This document shows, in pieces, positions 25,413-37,392 of a stretch of 64,000 nt of DNA (positions are counted from its first letter, which is position 1; every line of letters begins with the position of its first letter). The notes under the pieces were generated by a model that saw only the letters and a list, made by a program, of their open reading frames with translations, made no database searches and was not told the origin of the DNA. A program made the translations under genes and the position numbers. Source of the stretch: Gossypium raimondii (taxonomy: Eukaryota; Streptophyta; Magnoliopsida; Malvales; Malvaceae); the NCBI RefSeq assembly GCF_025698545.1, contig NC_068575.1:54693980-54757979 (forward strand), read 5' to 3'.

Positions 25413-26181
25413 TTCATATGACTTTTGTCTTATTACGAGGAGAGAAGTGGAACTAAAATCTTAAAAAATTTGTTATATGTATACATATATGTATTAAAAC
25501 TTGCTATATCCTCTTATACTAATAAATTTGACTAGGTTACACTAACTTTTGATTTTGCAAGAAAATTGCAAAAAATTAAAATATGAAATTGATGGGTAAA
25601 TTTGTCTAAAATTTTAGATTCCAAACGAATTATAAAACCAGTTAAGAAAGGAGTGGTATTGAGATTATCCCTATATTTCAAACTATTAACACTATCGAAT
25701 ATATAAAATTACTATTCCAAACAATCAGAATGTTACATAAAATTGTAAGATTTAATGTAAATCTTATAGTTTTTATTTTTTAGTCAGCAATCTTGATATC
25801 CTTGCGCATTGAGGAAGTAATTTAGATTTAGTTGGTGCTGCTAAAGATAAGCCACACCATTCCAATGTATGCTTAGGATTGGGACTGGGTGGAGTTCATA
25901 TGGTTATTTCCCACGTGGTTGGTTCAGGATCGAACAACCCTGTCGATGATTTTCAAATCATTGAAATCCACATAATTGCCTCCATTGATGATGAATCATA
26001 GTGGATTAGGAGTCCTTTAGGGAGACACCAATTATACGCTGCTTCTCTAATAATTAATTAATTATCTTATCTCCTAATATCTTAAATCACACATTTTAGT
26101 CATTTTTAGCAACCTTTTATCTACCCCATCAAATGAGTTTATTGGTTTTAATTATTTAAAAAGTGATTTTTTTATACCATT
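25413..26181. other. Intergenic DNA
   Basis: No gene or repeat with definable ends is seen. The stretch 25800-26000 has a more balanced composition but only short open frames. Confidence 0.35.
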
Positions 26182-27113
26182 TATGTGCGAACAAAATTCG
26201 ATTCGAAAAAATCGAAAAGAAATTTAAATTTCTAGTTAATCAAATAGAGTTATTCGAGTTATTCGAATTATTCGAGTCAAATCGAATAAGAAATACCGTT
26301 TTGGTTTCTGTCAATTTTGAAAATGAGCAAATTGATCTCTTAACAAAAATTTTAAAAACAAAAACAAAGAAAATTTTCAAATTTCAAAAATAATTTTTAA
26401 AATTCAAAATATTTATAAAATTCTAAAATTTATATATATTTTAAAAATATATAAAAATTTATAAAATAATAATTTTAGAATCTAAATAAGTGATTAGTGA
26501 TTCAAGTTTATCATACTAAAATATCTTATTTTTGTATTATTTTGCTTTAAAAAAGTTTTCAAATTTATACATTCTAACATGGAAATAGTTGCATTGTACA
26601 AGATTTTAATTTAACATTATTAATTTTTCTAATTTAACTCGAACGGTTTCACTCGATTCGATCAAACGCTCATCCCTAATTTGAGTTATCCGAAAATTCA
26701 AATAAGAACAGGCAAAATTACGTCATTTTGATAAATGTTTACCTTTTCTAAAGTTAAAAGTCAAAATTATCAAGGTAGAAGATAAAACTACGTTGTTTTG
26801 ATAAATGTTTACCCATTAGTCATACTTTTCTTCCCGAATCGTCCCACTCTCCTTTTTTTCCTTTACTCAAAATTAATCTAAAAGTTTGTACTTCATCTAC
26901 TAGTAAAATAATCGGTCCATGTAAACGGAACATTGAGTATAAATAATAAGATTCGTTAATTCGACTTGATTTGACTCAAATTTTTTGACTCAATTCGACT
27001 TGATTTGAAAAAAATTCAAATTGAGTTCGGTTCCTAAAATAGGATTCGTCAACTCGACTAACTTAAAATTTTTTGATTCGATTCAACTTGACTCGATCGA
27101 ATACTCACCCCTA
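26182..27113. mobile_element. Decayed hAT element related to 15295-16389
   Basis: The left end (tatgtgcgaacaaaattcga) is a worn version of TAGGGGTGAGCAAAACTCGA, and the right end reads gatcgaatactcaccccta. Flanks are ataccatt (26174-26181) and atgtcatt (27114-27121), matching at six of eight positions. The same 'ttcgagttattcgaa' words lie near the left end. A second terminus-like sequence (cgctcatcccta, about 26671-26682) inside suggests an internal deletion or a nested copy. Confidence 0.55.
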
Positions 27114-27149
27114 ATGTCATTAAATAAAATTTGTTTTATAATTTATATT

Positions 27150-27480
27150 GTGTTGGTATATTATAAAAACCTTAAAATTTGCCCTAGTTTTCTTTATTTT
27201 GGAATTTAATCTTTGTAATTTTATTTTTAGGAATAGAGTTTTTTTTTTAGTTTTCAAATTTTAAAATTAGGTCCAGTTGTTAATTGTTATTATTTTGTTA
27301 TGAAAATAGTCGTGTAATTAAAAAATGATGTTGTAATCAACATGAATTTAATAGTGTTAACAATTAGACTTGAATTTTAAATATAAAAACAGAGGGACTA
27401 AATTCTTAAAAATAAAAACACAACACCTAAATTCCAAAATTTCAAAAATATAGGGACTTGTAATATTTTAACCTTAAAAA
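27150..27480. mobile_element. Foldback MITE of about 330 bp
   Basis: The left arm (tattttggaatttaatctttg, then ttttatttttaggaat, tttcaaattttaaaattagg, tccagttgttaattg) pairs with the inverted right arm ending at about 27475 (caattagacttgaattttaaa, then aacagagggactaaattctt). The centre is at about 27305-27345. It codes nothing. Confidence 0.6.
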
Positions 27481-28859
27481 ATATAGATAAAATAAATTAA
27501 TAAGATAAATTAGTAGAGTCTATTGGATTATTAATTTTAAAATGGGTAACTAATAAACAATTTTCCGAAAATAAACCAACCAAATTGGATCAGTTTTGGT
27601 TGATAAATCCGTTCTAACCGATTAATAAGCTTCCCTAATCCATACCTGTTAGACTCTATTCCTTTCTTATTATTATCCTCTTGATAGTAAATTTTAAAAT
27701 TAGATTGTGTCTCTTGACAGTAGCTTCCAAATTTGTTTTCATTCTGCTCGTAATAATAGTAATTATCATTACTACAAATTTTATCCATGTGAAATTAAAA
27801 TATAAAATTATATAAATTTTGAGTAAAACACATCAAATTAAAAATACTAAATGCACTCAAATTGTTTATTGCTGTATTATCAAATAATGTGGTTGAAACA
27901 ATTTGTATAAAGAAAATATTTTATAAATGTTGGTGGCATGAGTTCAAATTTATCTATCAGGTTTTATTAAAAATATGAAGGAGCAAAAGTACCCTCATCA
28001 TAATATGATTTATTTATACATAGAAGGATATTTTTATAAGTCTCTTCATCGAATTGTGCTAAACAAATAACTTTTGGCTGAAATGAGTGGCTTTTTAAAA
28101 TCAATTTTATTCGGAAGCTAAAATTTTTAGCTTTTCTTGAGCCAAAAACACTTCTGGAAGCATTATTACCTTTGCAACCCTCCATTTTTCGTTCACTTCA
28201 AATTGCAAATGCTAATATAAAATTTTTAATACTTATATTTGGTATATAAATATTACCCCCTTTTGAAACTTTAATTCAAATACATGTAAGCTTATGTTTT
28301 CTATGTTATGTTAATATCTAATATGTTTATATTCAAATCATATTTTAAAATAAAATAATTAATTAAAAATAAAAAAACATTTATTAAGATAATACATATA
28401 TGTTAATATCTAATTACAAATATTTAATGGTTATATTTGAATATTCAAAATATAATTTATATATTCTAATTAAATTTTATAAATAACTAATATTAATTGC
28501 TTAAAATATTTAAAATTTATATTTCATATATTAAAATATTATCAACAAGTTATAATAAATTATTTTTATATTATTACTAAAATATCATAATATTAACTAA
28601 TTTGAACATTATTTAAATGCATATTTGTTGCTTTATAATATCATGTCTAAATTGAACATTTTATTTCTCAAAAGCATTTTTGACTGAAATACTAAACACT
28701 TAAATCTTAAACCAAAATTTTCAAAAGAACTTTTCCACGGCACTTTTCAAAAACAATACTAAACTAGCTCTAAGAGTCACAGAAACTCAATCAAAAATTT
28801 AAATAATAGTATAAATTGAAATTTTTAGATTTGGAGATAAGTTGGAGCAAATATAAAAG
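27481..28859. other. Very AT-rich intergenic DNA, probable worn MITE
   Basis: No gene is visible. At 28060-28180 and 28640-28770, words such as 'ttggctgaaatg', 'ttttgactgaaatac' and 'aaaacacttctgg' flank a very AT-rich centre. This layout suggests a decayed inverted-repeat element, but I could not fix ends or a target duplication. Confidence 0.3.
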
Positions 28860-29345
28860 GTTAAATTTTGCTATTAGTCCTTGTGCTTTGCAAGAGAGGT
28901 GGATTTAATCCTCATGCTTTTATTTCGATCAATTTTAATCCTTGTACTTTTTAATCCAAAAAATTAGTCTCTATACTTTTTAAATTTTAAAATTTTAGTC
29001 TTAATCCAAACAAAAACAATTAAATTTGTTTGGTTAAATTCAATTACTAGCCCTAGCATAAAATTGTAAATTTAGTCTATATTCTCCAATTGGACCATTG
29101 TAAGTCTCAATACTTTTTCAAAACTTGAAATTTGACATTAACTGGATTCTTAGTGAGTAATATGTAGAAATAACAAGTGATATGGTAATATACATAATAA
29201 TATGTTTGTTGCATTAGATTTTGGGAATAATGAACTTAATAAATTTAGCAATTACCATTTTGATGAAGATTAAAATTTAAAAAGTATAGAAACTAAATCC
29301 ACAACTTTCATAAAATACGACTTTAACCAATATAAAAATAAAATA
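28856..29345. mobile_element. MITE with long imperfect inverted ends
   Basis: The left end (aaaggttaaattttgctatt, then agtccttgtgctttgcaaga, ggtggatttaatcctcatgc) is mirrored at the right end, which reads on the minus strand ttggttaaagtcgtatttta, tgaaagttgtggatttagtt, tctatactttttaaatttta. The element is about 490 bp and non-coding. Superfamily is unclear; long imperfect inverted repeats are common in Mutator-like MITEs. Confidence 0.55.
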
Positions 29346-30902
29346 TTTGGGCTGAGGTTAGACAGATGATGTTAAAGTCTGATACATGAGCAATCATTTT
29401 ATAAATATTTTTCACCACGTCATTCATAATCTCATCCAATTAAAAGATGACATATCATCATCATCTTCTTCTTTTCGCATCATATGTCTACTTGGACTAA
29501 TGGAATGGATTTTGAAGCCCAAAACTACTTCTAAAGAAAATTTGCCAACTTTACTTTGGGCTCCATGATTAACATCCTTTTTCATTATTGGTTAAAACAA
29601 AATTATAAAAAATGTATAAACTCCTCTGTATTAGATAAAATATTAAAACTCAAATAAAAAAATTACACAAAAGAATTCAAAATATGAGTCTCATCTCATC
29701 TTAAGGAAAACGATTTGATAATTTGTCAGTGGAATTAAAAATTCTAGAGTGAAAGTCTTAAAAGGAATGTTCTAAACATTAAAAATAAATTAAAATAGAC
29801 ACATATTACGTAGAAAACCATAAAATAAAACAAAAAAAAAAACTCCACTAATAGTTTGACAAAATACTATATATTTAATAGTTCTAGTTTTATTTTAACC
29901 ATTTTTTTATTAAAAATATTTTAAACCATTTTACTTGTAGTGGCTAATCCGGTAAGCCTCAAATCTCCACCTTATCTCTCAATCTCATGCCTTCAACCTT
30001 TGGCTCTCTTCTCAATCCTCACGCCATTTTGCTTGCATTTGCTGTGCAAGTATCATTTGCATCTTCTATCTTATTGAGGAGCCTAAAATCTATCAATCTT
30101 TGAAATATTTGAAACTTCATGTAATTGAATTGTGGGAGTTTGCTGTGGAGATTTAGGGTGCCATATGATATTTTGTAATACCAGCTAAGAGGTTTTTTTT
30201 TTTTGGTTTGGGCCAATAATTACAGATATGCTTTTAATTTAATAATTTTTCAATAAGAAAAAAATATGTGTTAGCTAAGCCAGATCATATTTGGATACAA
30301 AAACATTGGTCATAATTCGGGTCTAAGTGGACACAACAAAAGCACTTTCATTCACCCAACTCCAACCAGGCCTAACCCACAGACGTGTATACTCTGTTTC
30401 ATCCAATGATTTACTTGGGGACTAGAAATATTGGGATGCACACGCACAGTCTGTTTCATACAATTGGAAGAAGGGTGTAACCGAAGGCATAAAAAACAAC
30501 AAGCCCTCCCCTAGAAATGCATGCATGCATGCATGCCTATGGAACTTATTCATTTTGGTATTGGGTTTAATAATGGATGGAATATGGTAAGTTGGTGGTT
30601 GACAAAAAGTTTAGAATGAGGCCAATTGGTGAATTGCAAACACAATGTTTTAAATGCTCCACTTTTATTACACTCGGAATTTAGCTTACTTTTCAATATT
30701 AAAAAGGCCTGGACATGGAGCTTCTTCAATCAGGCACCACGAATGGTAATGAAGAATCCGAATCCATGTGCCCTTTAGCCATCACTCAGATTACAGATAT
30801 TATTGTTTATTCTCAAAAACACAAGTACTGTAGCCTAAATTAATTAAAATAAACCAAGGTAATTAAATCCCACTTGATGTCTTGCTCTTTTTCTTTCTTT
30901 CT
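29346..30902. other. Intergenic DNA and 3' flank of the proline-rich gene
   Basis: No further gene is recognised. The right part must contain the 3' untranslated region of the minus-strand gene that ends at 30903. A short (ATGC)5 run at 30517-30536 is listed separately. Confidence 0.35.
30517..30536. repeat. (ATGC)5 run containing RY words
   Basis: Five perfect ATGC units, self-complementary overall, about 370 bp beyond the stop codon of the proline-rich gene. The word CATGCATG is the RY element bound by B3-domain seed regulators, but here it may simply be a microsatellite. Confidence 0.85.
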
Positions 30903-32186
30903 TTAGCTGTTGTAGCCATTGGTGCGCTCCTTGACATGGAATCCGCCAGCGGTTGGTTTTCGGTGGAGGGAAAGGTGAACACCAGGGTCATGGTGAGTGC
31001 ATGAAGAATTGTAGACAATTGAGTTATTAACGCCTTGCACATTGCTGTTCATAAATGCACTCATAGGCATTGTGTTTGATCCGTTGCTCTTGGCCTTCAT
31101 CTTCCCATCCCCATCCTCGCTGCTGCTGTAGCTATGGTAGTCAGTGCCGTCGCTTCCAATCCTAGAAGAATTCGCCAACCGATGAGGACTGCCCTGAAAA
31201 CCATTTTTATGGGGTGATTTGATCAACTCCATGAAAGCACCTTTGTTCTCACCAGCAATTGTTATGACCCTCATACCGGCATCCTCTGAATCCGAAGGGA
31301 ACTTCTTCCCATTACCCTTCTCCTTCGTGTCACCATACTTGGACGGTTCTTTCTTTCCATGAATGCTGGGGTCGCGAGTGTCACCAACATCCTTTTGAGG
31401 GGCACCAAAAAGCCCCCTGGGCTTTTCAATCATCTTTTGAACGAGCACAGTCTTTTGCTCTGCCTCAACAGGGATCTTGGGTTCAAGCTCAGCTTGACCT
31501 CTCAACTGGGGAGGTGGGAGAGTCAAAGGTGAAGGTGGTGGAGCAGTTGGCGCTTTGATCTTTGTCGATTGAACTGGAGACTGCATGGCAGGTTTGACTG
31601 TTGGAATTGTTGACGCTTTGGGGCTGGCCACACGATTCGTAGTCGTCGTAGAGGGGGCAGGTTTTGGGGTTGTGGAATTTGTCACCGATGTTGTAGTTGG
31701 GGCTGTCTTGGCTGGAGAAGAAGTTGGTGCAGAGACAGCAGCTGCAACTGTCCTGGCTGGAGAAGTTGGAACAGAGGCCGTAGTTGCCACGGACTTGGCT
31801 GGGGAAGATGGAACAGAGGCGGCAGTAGTTGCCACTGGCTTGGCTGAAGAAGAAGGCAATGACGCAGGTGTGGTTTGTTTCGGTGGAGAAGTTGTTGGCC
31901 TCGCTGCAGTTGGCGAGGTTTTCACCGGGGAATTAGGCACTGAAGCAGTTTTGGGACTAGCTTCTTTTCTATCAGAAGGGGAAGACGGCTGAGATGTTCT
32001 ACCAACAGAAACAGGTGATGTTGGAACAGAAGAAGCACCACCCACAGGTCTGAATGCAGGTCGAATAGTGGCAGATCGTTGCGGGGCTGAAGCGGCCGCG
32101 GGTTCAGGTGTTGGAGTAGGTGCTTGAGGTGCTGGCCTTGAAATGGATGCTAAACGGAACCATGGACGAGTTGGTTGGTTCGACAT
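30903..32186 (-). CDS. Intronless proline/serine-rich plant protein, 427 residues
   Basis: A single open frame runs from the ATG at 32186 to the stop at 30903. Residues 1-13 read MSNQPTRPWFRLA with no hydrophobic signal, so despite its composition it is unlikely to be a secreted cell-wall glycoprotein. Residues about 15-230 are dominated by Pro, Ser, Thr and Ala, with a loose repeat of the type SVPTSPA(K/R)TVA at about 80-175. Residues about 255-427 are different: KPRGLFGAPQ, an acidic/basic hydrophilic stretch, a Ser-rich run (YSSSEDGDGK) and a conserved-looking end (IVYNSSCTHHDPGVHLSLHRKP, in part). I recall Arabidopsis genes of this kind annotated as serine/arginine-matrix-like or hydroxyproline-rich, including the neighbour of TAC1. 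Function is unknown; a disordered adaptor or nuclear role is only a guess. Confidence 0.82.
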   Translation of the reverse strand: MSNQPTRPWFRLASISRPAPQAPTPTPEPAAASAPQRSATIRPAFRPVGGASSVPTSPVSVGRTSQPSSPSDRKEASPKTASVPNSPVKTSPTAARPTTSPPKQTTPASLPSSSAKPVATTAASVPSSPAKSVATTASVPTSPARTVAAAVSAPTSSPAKTAPTTTSVTNSTTPKPAPSTTTTNRVASPKASTIPTVKPAMQSPVQSTKIKAPTAPPPSPLTLPPPQLRGQAELEPKIPVEAEQKTVLVQKMIEKPRGLFGAPQKDVGDTRDPSIHGKKEPSKYGDTKEKGNGKKFPSDSEDAGMRVITIAGENKGAFMELIKSPHKNGFQGSPHRLANSSRIGSDGTDYHSYSSSEDGDGKMKAKSNGSNTMPMSAFMNSNVQGVNNSIVYNSSCTHHDPGVHLSLHRKPTAGGFHVKERTNGYNS

Positions 32187-34239
32187 AATTGGGAGAGTTT
32201 CGAAAAGATTTTAAGGTCAAAGCCTGAAAAACTATAAGAACTAGAAATGATGAAAGAATGGAGACATACACAAATGGCTACCACAAATGTGCTTATATAG
32301 TAATCCAGGTTCAACTATAAACAGGAATTTGGGGGAAAGGAAAAAATAAAAATAAAAAAAAGGAAAATATATCACGAGAAAACGTCCCGAGCCGTAAACC
32401 CATACCATAGAGCCAAAGAAAGGCATCCGACAATAGCAACTAATACTATACATAACAGCTGAGCTGACAAAAGTTAATATCTTACGGTAGGTATTAAATG
32501 GAGTAGTTTACAAGATTTTCTTTTTCTCAAGGCAGAATCTATTGCCTGCTGGGGGATTCATCCACTTCAAAACCTTCATTTCTGCAGACTCCTCTGCCGA
32601 CTCCCTGCTCCAATCATATCTACCCCTTTAATCTCAATGTTAACAACTTGCAGTTAGAATTTTGTTGCAGTCATTTTAACCACGGCCCATAGAAAATGAA
32701 TTTTCTTTTTGAAAGATGTCCTTTCAAGTTTGGAATCCCATTGGTAACTGATCTTATTGGACTGGACCATTTTCAATTGCTCATCCAACAAGGCAATTTT
32801 AATTCCATTCCTTGCAGATATGGAAATTATTCTTAAATCAGGGCCGTGGAATTCATGAAAGATTATTGATCAGTTTCAGTAACATTTTTAAGGAAAAAAG
32901 AAATCCTTTATCATACATTGCATGACCTTTCTTTTTTTTCTTTTTGAACGAAATACATTGCATGATTAATTTTGTACAATGTTCATTTTCTTATGCATTT
33001 GCTGAAGCCGCAGTCCTTCTACTTTCTCCCACGATCACTGCGGCCGCTCCTTTTTGCGTAAATGAGCTGGGTGGCATATATTTGCTCTTGCACTTACCAT
33101 ATATATATTCTTAACGATTCACATTGCAAACACTTGTTCAACGATTCTTTATGTCCCACTTAGAATTCAGACAGCTAATTCTTAACTAAGATTCTTGCAA
33201 TTGCACCAGAAAATTTGATGCTTCCTTCTGACTTTGCTTGCGGATATTGGTTAAGAACACACACCTTGGTCGTTTTCATGATCCTCCGGGGACAGGGTTT
33301 TTTAATGTTACTGTATGTACCCAGTTGTTTGACTTGAGTAACTAAGAAAATTAGAGGGTGTTTAGCCTTGTCGCAAAAGAGAAGAAACGAATTCATATGG
33401 TGGGACCTGGGAATATTTCTTTTTAATAAACCCTATAATTAAATTCTAGCATGAGGTCATATCATATTAGATTCGTGCAGCTTGGGCGTAAAACACCGCA
33501 AGCTTTACAAAGTTGAGTCCTTCATCTTTTAAACAATGATATCGTATTAAAAAAGTTGATCAAGTAGTGGCGCAGTATACTTAACGAATAAATATGTCAA
33601 AACCCATATCGCCATATGCTCTGCAGGTTAATTGTCAATTCTCTATTCTATTTCCGTTGAGCCTCCAAATGCACATAATAACAAGCTTCGGCAATATAGT
33701 TTCTTCGTATACAAATTCTCTGATATCGACTTGTTCTATTTCTCAATTCATTCAAGCACTTGAATCATGTGATCCAAGTACCGAATTAGCATACCGGTAT
33801 TCATTCCTTGAAACGCCAAGACCACCAATAAAACATCGCAATCATTTTCAAACGCAACATCATTTGCAATTTAAACAATAAGATCTCCTCAACTTTACAC
33901 AACAATTGGATTTAGTCTTTAGATTTGATCTCGAAGGAATTTAATGACAAAATCTCCGTTAAATAGACACTTTATTGAAAAAATTTTAGTCTCTACTCTA
34001 GTGAAATTAAAGATTGATATTGATTGTAATTGTACACGTCTTATATGCATATATCAATCGGTGATTTATTTAGGTTAATTAGGATGAGAAAGTGAGATCA
34101 CTTTATTTGTTCAATCCATAACAATTTGTGAGTGCAAAAATTATAAGCAAAACTGAATTGTGTTCATCAATCTACCTCTAAGTTTTCAGGTCTAGTTCAA
34201 AGTATAGGAATAAGTAGCAACTTAATTAGTGTATCATAG
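32187..34239. other. Upstream DNA of the proline-rich gene
   Basis: Positions 32187-32480 should hold the 5' untranslated region and promoter of the minus-strand proline-rich gene. The remainder has only short open frames without recognisable motifs, including 95 codons at 33594-33881 (plus) that look random. No repeat ends were found. Confidence 0.35.
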
Positions 34240-35261
34240 TGTAACAACTCAATTTTTAGACGGTGTCGGAAAATGAGAATGAGATTTCGAAGTCCAATCC
34301 CGTAAACCAAGTTAGTAAAATTATGAATAGAAAGGTTTAGGAAGTCGGTATCAATGAACAATTGAGTAATTAAATCGAGAAAATTATTAATTATAGTACA
34401 GGATTAAATTGTAAAGTTCAACCGCTATTAAATTTTAATTTAAAAAATGCTTGAGAACTTAATTAATAATTAACCAAGGACCTAAATGGTTATTAAATCT
34501 TTGTTTGTATGTGGTTGTGCATCCACTTAGTTTCATTACGTAAGGTTATGTCACACTCAAACTTTTGGATCATGCTTAAGTGATGTTGATAGCAAGTAGA
34601 AGGGTTACAACTACACCGATCGGTTTTAGAGAAAATTTGTTTGTATTTCAATAGTTGAACTTACTAGTTTCTTGTCTCCTAAATTTCAGGTATCATTCTG
34701 CACTCAGATTTATGGGAGGGACACAGCCAGATTCCGGGCCAATTTCTTTTAGTGAGCCTATTTTGTTGTTTTGTAATGTGTTCATATCGGGGTAGTATAG
34801 GTTCGATTACTGGCTGATTTAAGTGGTTTCTCGTTTTAAATTTTGTATATGGCGGACCATGGTGTATAGCTCTTACAATGGAATTTAATATTTTGTACAT
34901 GACCTGAATGAGCTTAAACTAAGCATGGTATGAATTAGTTTCAAATGGTCATTTTTGGTAAAACTCCTAGCAAGTATTGATACTTCGTTAATAAGTATTG
35001 GTATTTCATTAAGTGCTTTATGTTTTAGATTTGGCAGAATGTCAAAACGGTATCGATACCATACTTTTCCTTCAATATCGGTATCTTTCTAAAAAATTTG
35101 AAAAGTTAGTTTCAGCTTAGTCCCTTAATCGTGATCGAGTTAACTCAAGGGTTTTCGTAAGCCTGAGTTAGACTCGGTTCTTTATTTTAATTCATATTAT
35201 TCAAGGACTTAAGTCACGGTTTGTATTTGTCTATCGCGAGAACTCTCTAAGGCTTTGCAGA
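34240..35261 (+). mobile_element. Probable solo LTR or LTR fragment
   Basis: It starts TGTAACAACTCAATTTTTAG, the style of a plant LTR start. It contains a 'gtatcgatacc' block (about 34960-35100) shared with the fragment at 22140-22510. The bases catag precede the start (34235-34239) and recur at 35262-35266. If that is a target duplication, the element ends ...TTTGCAGA, which lacks the expected CA terminus, so the right boundary is uncertain. A separate 73-codon frame inside has no domain. Confidence 0.5.
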
Positions 35262-35536
35262 CATAGAAAGTTTCCGAACTGAACAAACAATTTGTTTTTG
35301 GTGTTCATTTCTTTTTTACTACAAGTAATTACATCATTCAGTTGAAACTGAACAAATATTTAACAGACAAAAATCAATCAATTTCAATAAAGATTGAAGC
35401 ACAAGAAACATAACTGCTTTGACTTAATTCATCATACGCCTGATTGGCAAGTTTTGATGATACATACCCCTAAGCAGATAAAATTTACAAAGTCGCAGGC
35501 AAGAGAGGTAATTCTTGCAAGTTCTGTAGTTCAAGA
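35262..35536. other. 3' flank of the DUF4079-type gene
   Basis: Short spacer between the LTR-like segment and the stop codon of the minus-strand plastid membrane protein gene; it presumably holds that gene's 3' untranslated region. Confidence 0.4.
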
Positions 35537-37392
35537 TCAAGGCCAGTTAGTGAACTGAAAAACTTTGAAAACTATATCTATACCTGTGGGGATTTGCCAA
35601 ATAAAAAGTATAACATTAACTGCATTCAAGGCAATGTGAAGGCTCCTGGCAGTCTCACTCCCTTTCTGCATAGCAGGTACTAGGGCCGCGGCTGCAGCCC
35701 ACAACACTGTAATGGCTGCAAAACAAACACCAAGACAGCAAGGTGGAGTCATTACCTACACTTCAAATCTTGAGTTCAGCTACATAAATTTTTTATTTCC
35801 TATTTTGCATTACATATTTTCTGAGAGCGAACCCAGAATCGAAACGTGTACCTGCTCCAGCAAATAAATGGGGACCTGGGAAAAGCTTTCCTGTCCTAAA
35901 CCATGTGTTGACACCTCCACCAACAGACTCAAGAACCCCAAACCCTAGCAGTATTGATCCAGCATTGAAGTGTCTATCCCTGTAAGACCCTTTTAGCAAC
36001 TCCTTCCTCTCCTGAAAAATCACAAATGAAAAGATAGTTTCACACGTACAAGGCATAGCTATGATGCATTGTCTCCCACAGATTCGCACATTAGCAAAGT
36101 TAAAAGTTTGTTGATGACCTTGTATTCAAATTGAGCACGTCTACTACTTATTGCCAATTAGATTTACCCTTTGAGGTTTTAAGCTTTATAATCTCATTGT
36201 GTCAAATGTTAGAAAATTAGAGATCTAAACAAGAAAGACCAAAACAAGGTTAAGAAAATAAGAGGGCTTGAGGCATTTAGAGAACTTGCACTAAGAAGCC
36301 CTCTACATACCAAGTAGAACTAGTTAAAATGACATAATGTGTAAGATGATTTTTTTTTTCTTTGAGGGTGAGAAAAACAAAGATTTCATTTATTTAAAGA
36401 TGAATAGCATCAGTCATTACAAAAAGGTGAATAGGATTCGGGTACTATTCAAGCTACTATCTATCATCCTCTATGTTCCTACATAACTTAGCAAGGTCAT
36501 GATCATCTCGGTTAGATTTTACATATAATGTAAGAACGGTGTAAGAGTTGTGCTGTGTCATATAGCAACTTTTACACACGATGTAAGAAATGTGACCCCA
36601 AAAGACAACTTTCATAATATAAGACTTGTGTCTAGTCTTTAACTTTCCTATAGGATGTGGGATTTAGTGACAGCCACGACCCGTATAAACTACTAACATC
36701 AACTGCATTGACGGAGAAATCAGCGAATATCACACAGCATTTGCTTTAGAGTTCTGTGACAGAAATTGGGATGGGGTACGCTAGTTAAAACTACATAAAA
36801 GTTTGGCTGCAAATGAAGCAAACCTCAGAGAGTTTCTGAATTTCGAGTTCCACGGGAGATGGAGCTGCTTCCACTGGTTTCCCTTCAGGGGTAACAGGAG
36901 TGGGCTTCACTTGTTTCTTGAGTTCATTAATCTCATTCTGGATGGTCCTCACTCGCCTCCATTGCCAACCCAAATACCCAGCCCACAAAGTGTAAAAGAA
37001 GAGACCACCCATGACAATGGGGTGTACAAGTGCAAAACTTCTACCCTCCAAAATCCCAAACTCTCCACCAACAGCAAGAGCATCCTGTTATTCCATGCAA
37101 AATCACATTAAAAAGACATTCAAAAAAGAAAACGGCTCATTATCCAAAACAAAGAAAGTGAAGAAGAGTTGCATACCTTGGCGTCAAATAAGAAGGGAAA
37201 TGCGAGTGTTGTAAGGGGAAGAGAAGCTGATTTTAGGTGATGAACAGTCTCAGCGAAGAGTTTTGGAGGGTTAAAAGACTCGTTGCAGATAAATTGCTTT
37301 GTGGGGTTAGAAAGGAGGGGGAGTTTAGATTGTAGAAGGTGAGGCTTTTGGGGTAATAAGGGGGATTTCAGGAGGCTGAGTGTGGCTGCCAT
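35537..37392 (-). CDS. Plastid membrane protein, DUF4079 type, four exons
   Basis: Exons on the minus strand: 37177-37392, 36824-37084, 35852-36011, 35537-35715. All junctions are GT-AG and phases agree, giving 271 residues. Residues 1 to about 60 are rich in Ser, Leu, Pro and Lys with almost no acidic residues, as in a chloroplast transit peptide. Four hydrophobic segments follow: about 88-107 (FALVHPIVMGGLFFYTLWAG, in part), about 170-190 (SILLGFGVLESVGGG), about 207-225 (ITVLWAAAAALVPAM) and about 240-265. A soluble Glu/Lys/Pro loop lies between the first two. This fits the four-helix DUF4079 proteins shared by plants and cyanobacteria; I recall At3g61870 as the Arabidopsis member. Biochemical function is unknown; a thylakoid or envelope site is inferred. 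Intron 2 (36012-36823) is the longest and may carry a repeat insertion at about 36350-36700. Confidence 0.85.

Noticed and set aside
31585..31992. 135-codon plus-strand frame
   Set aside because: It is the antisense shadow of the repetitive proline-rich gene; its Val/Ala/Glu repeats mirror the sense Pro/Ser/Thr repeats.
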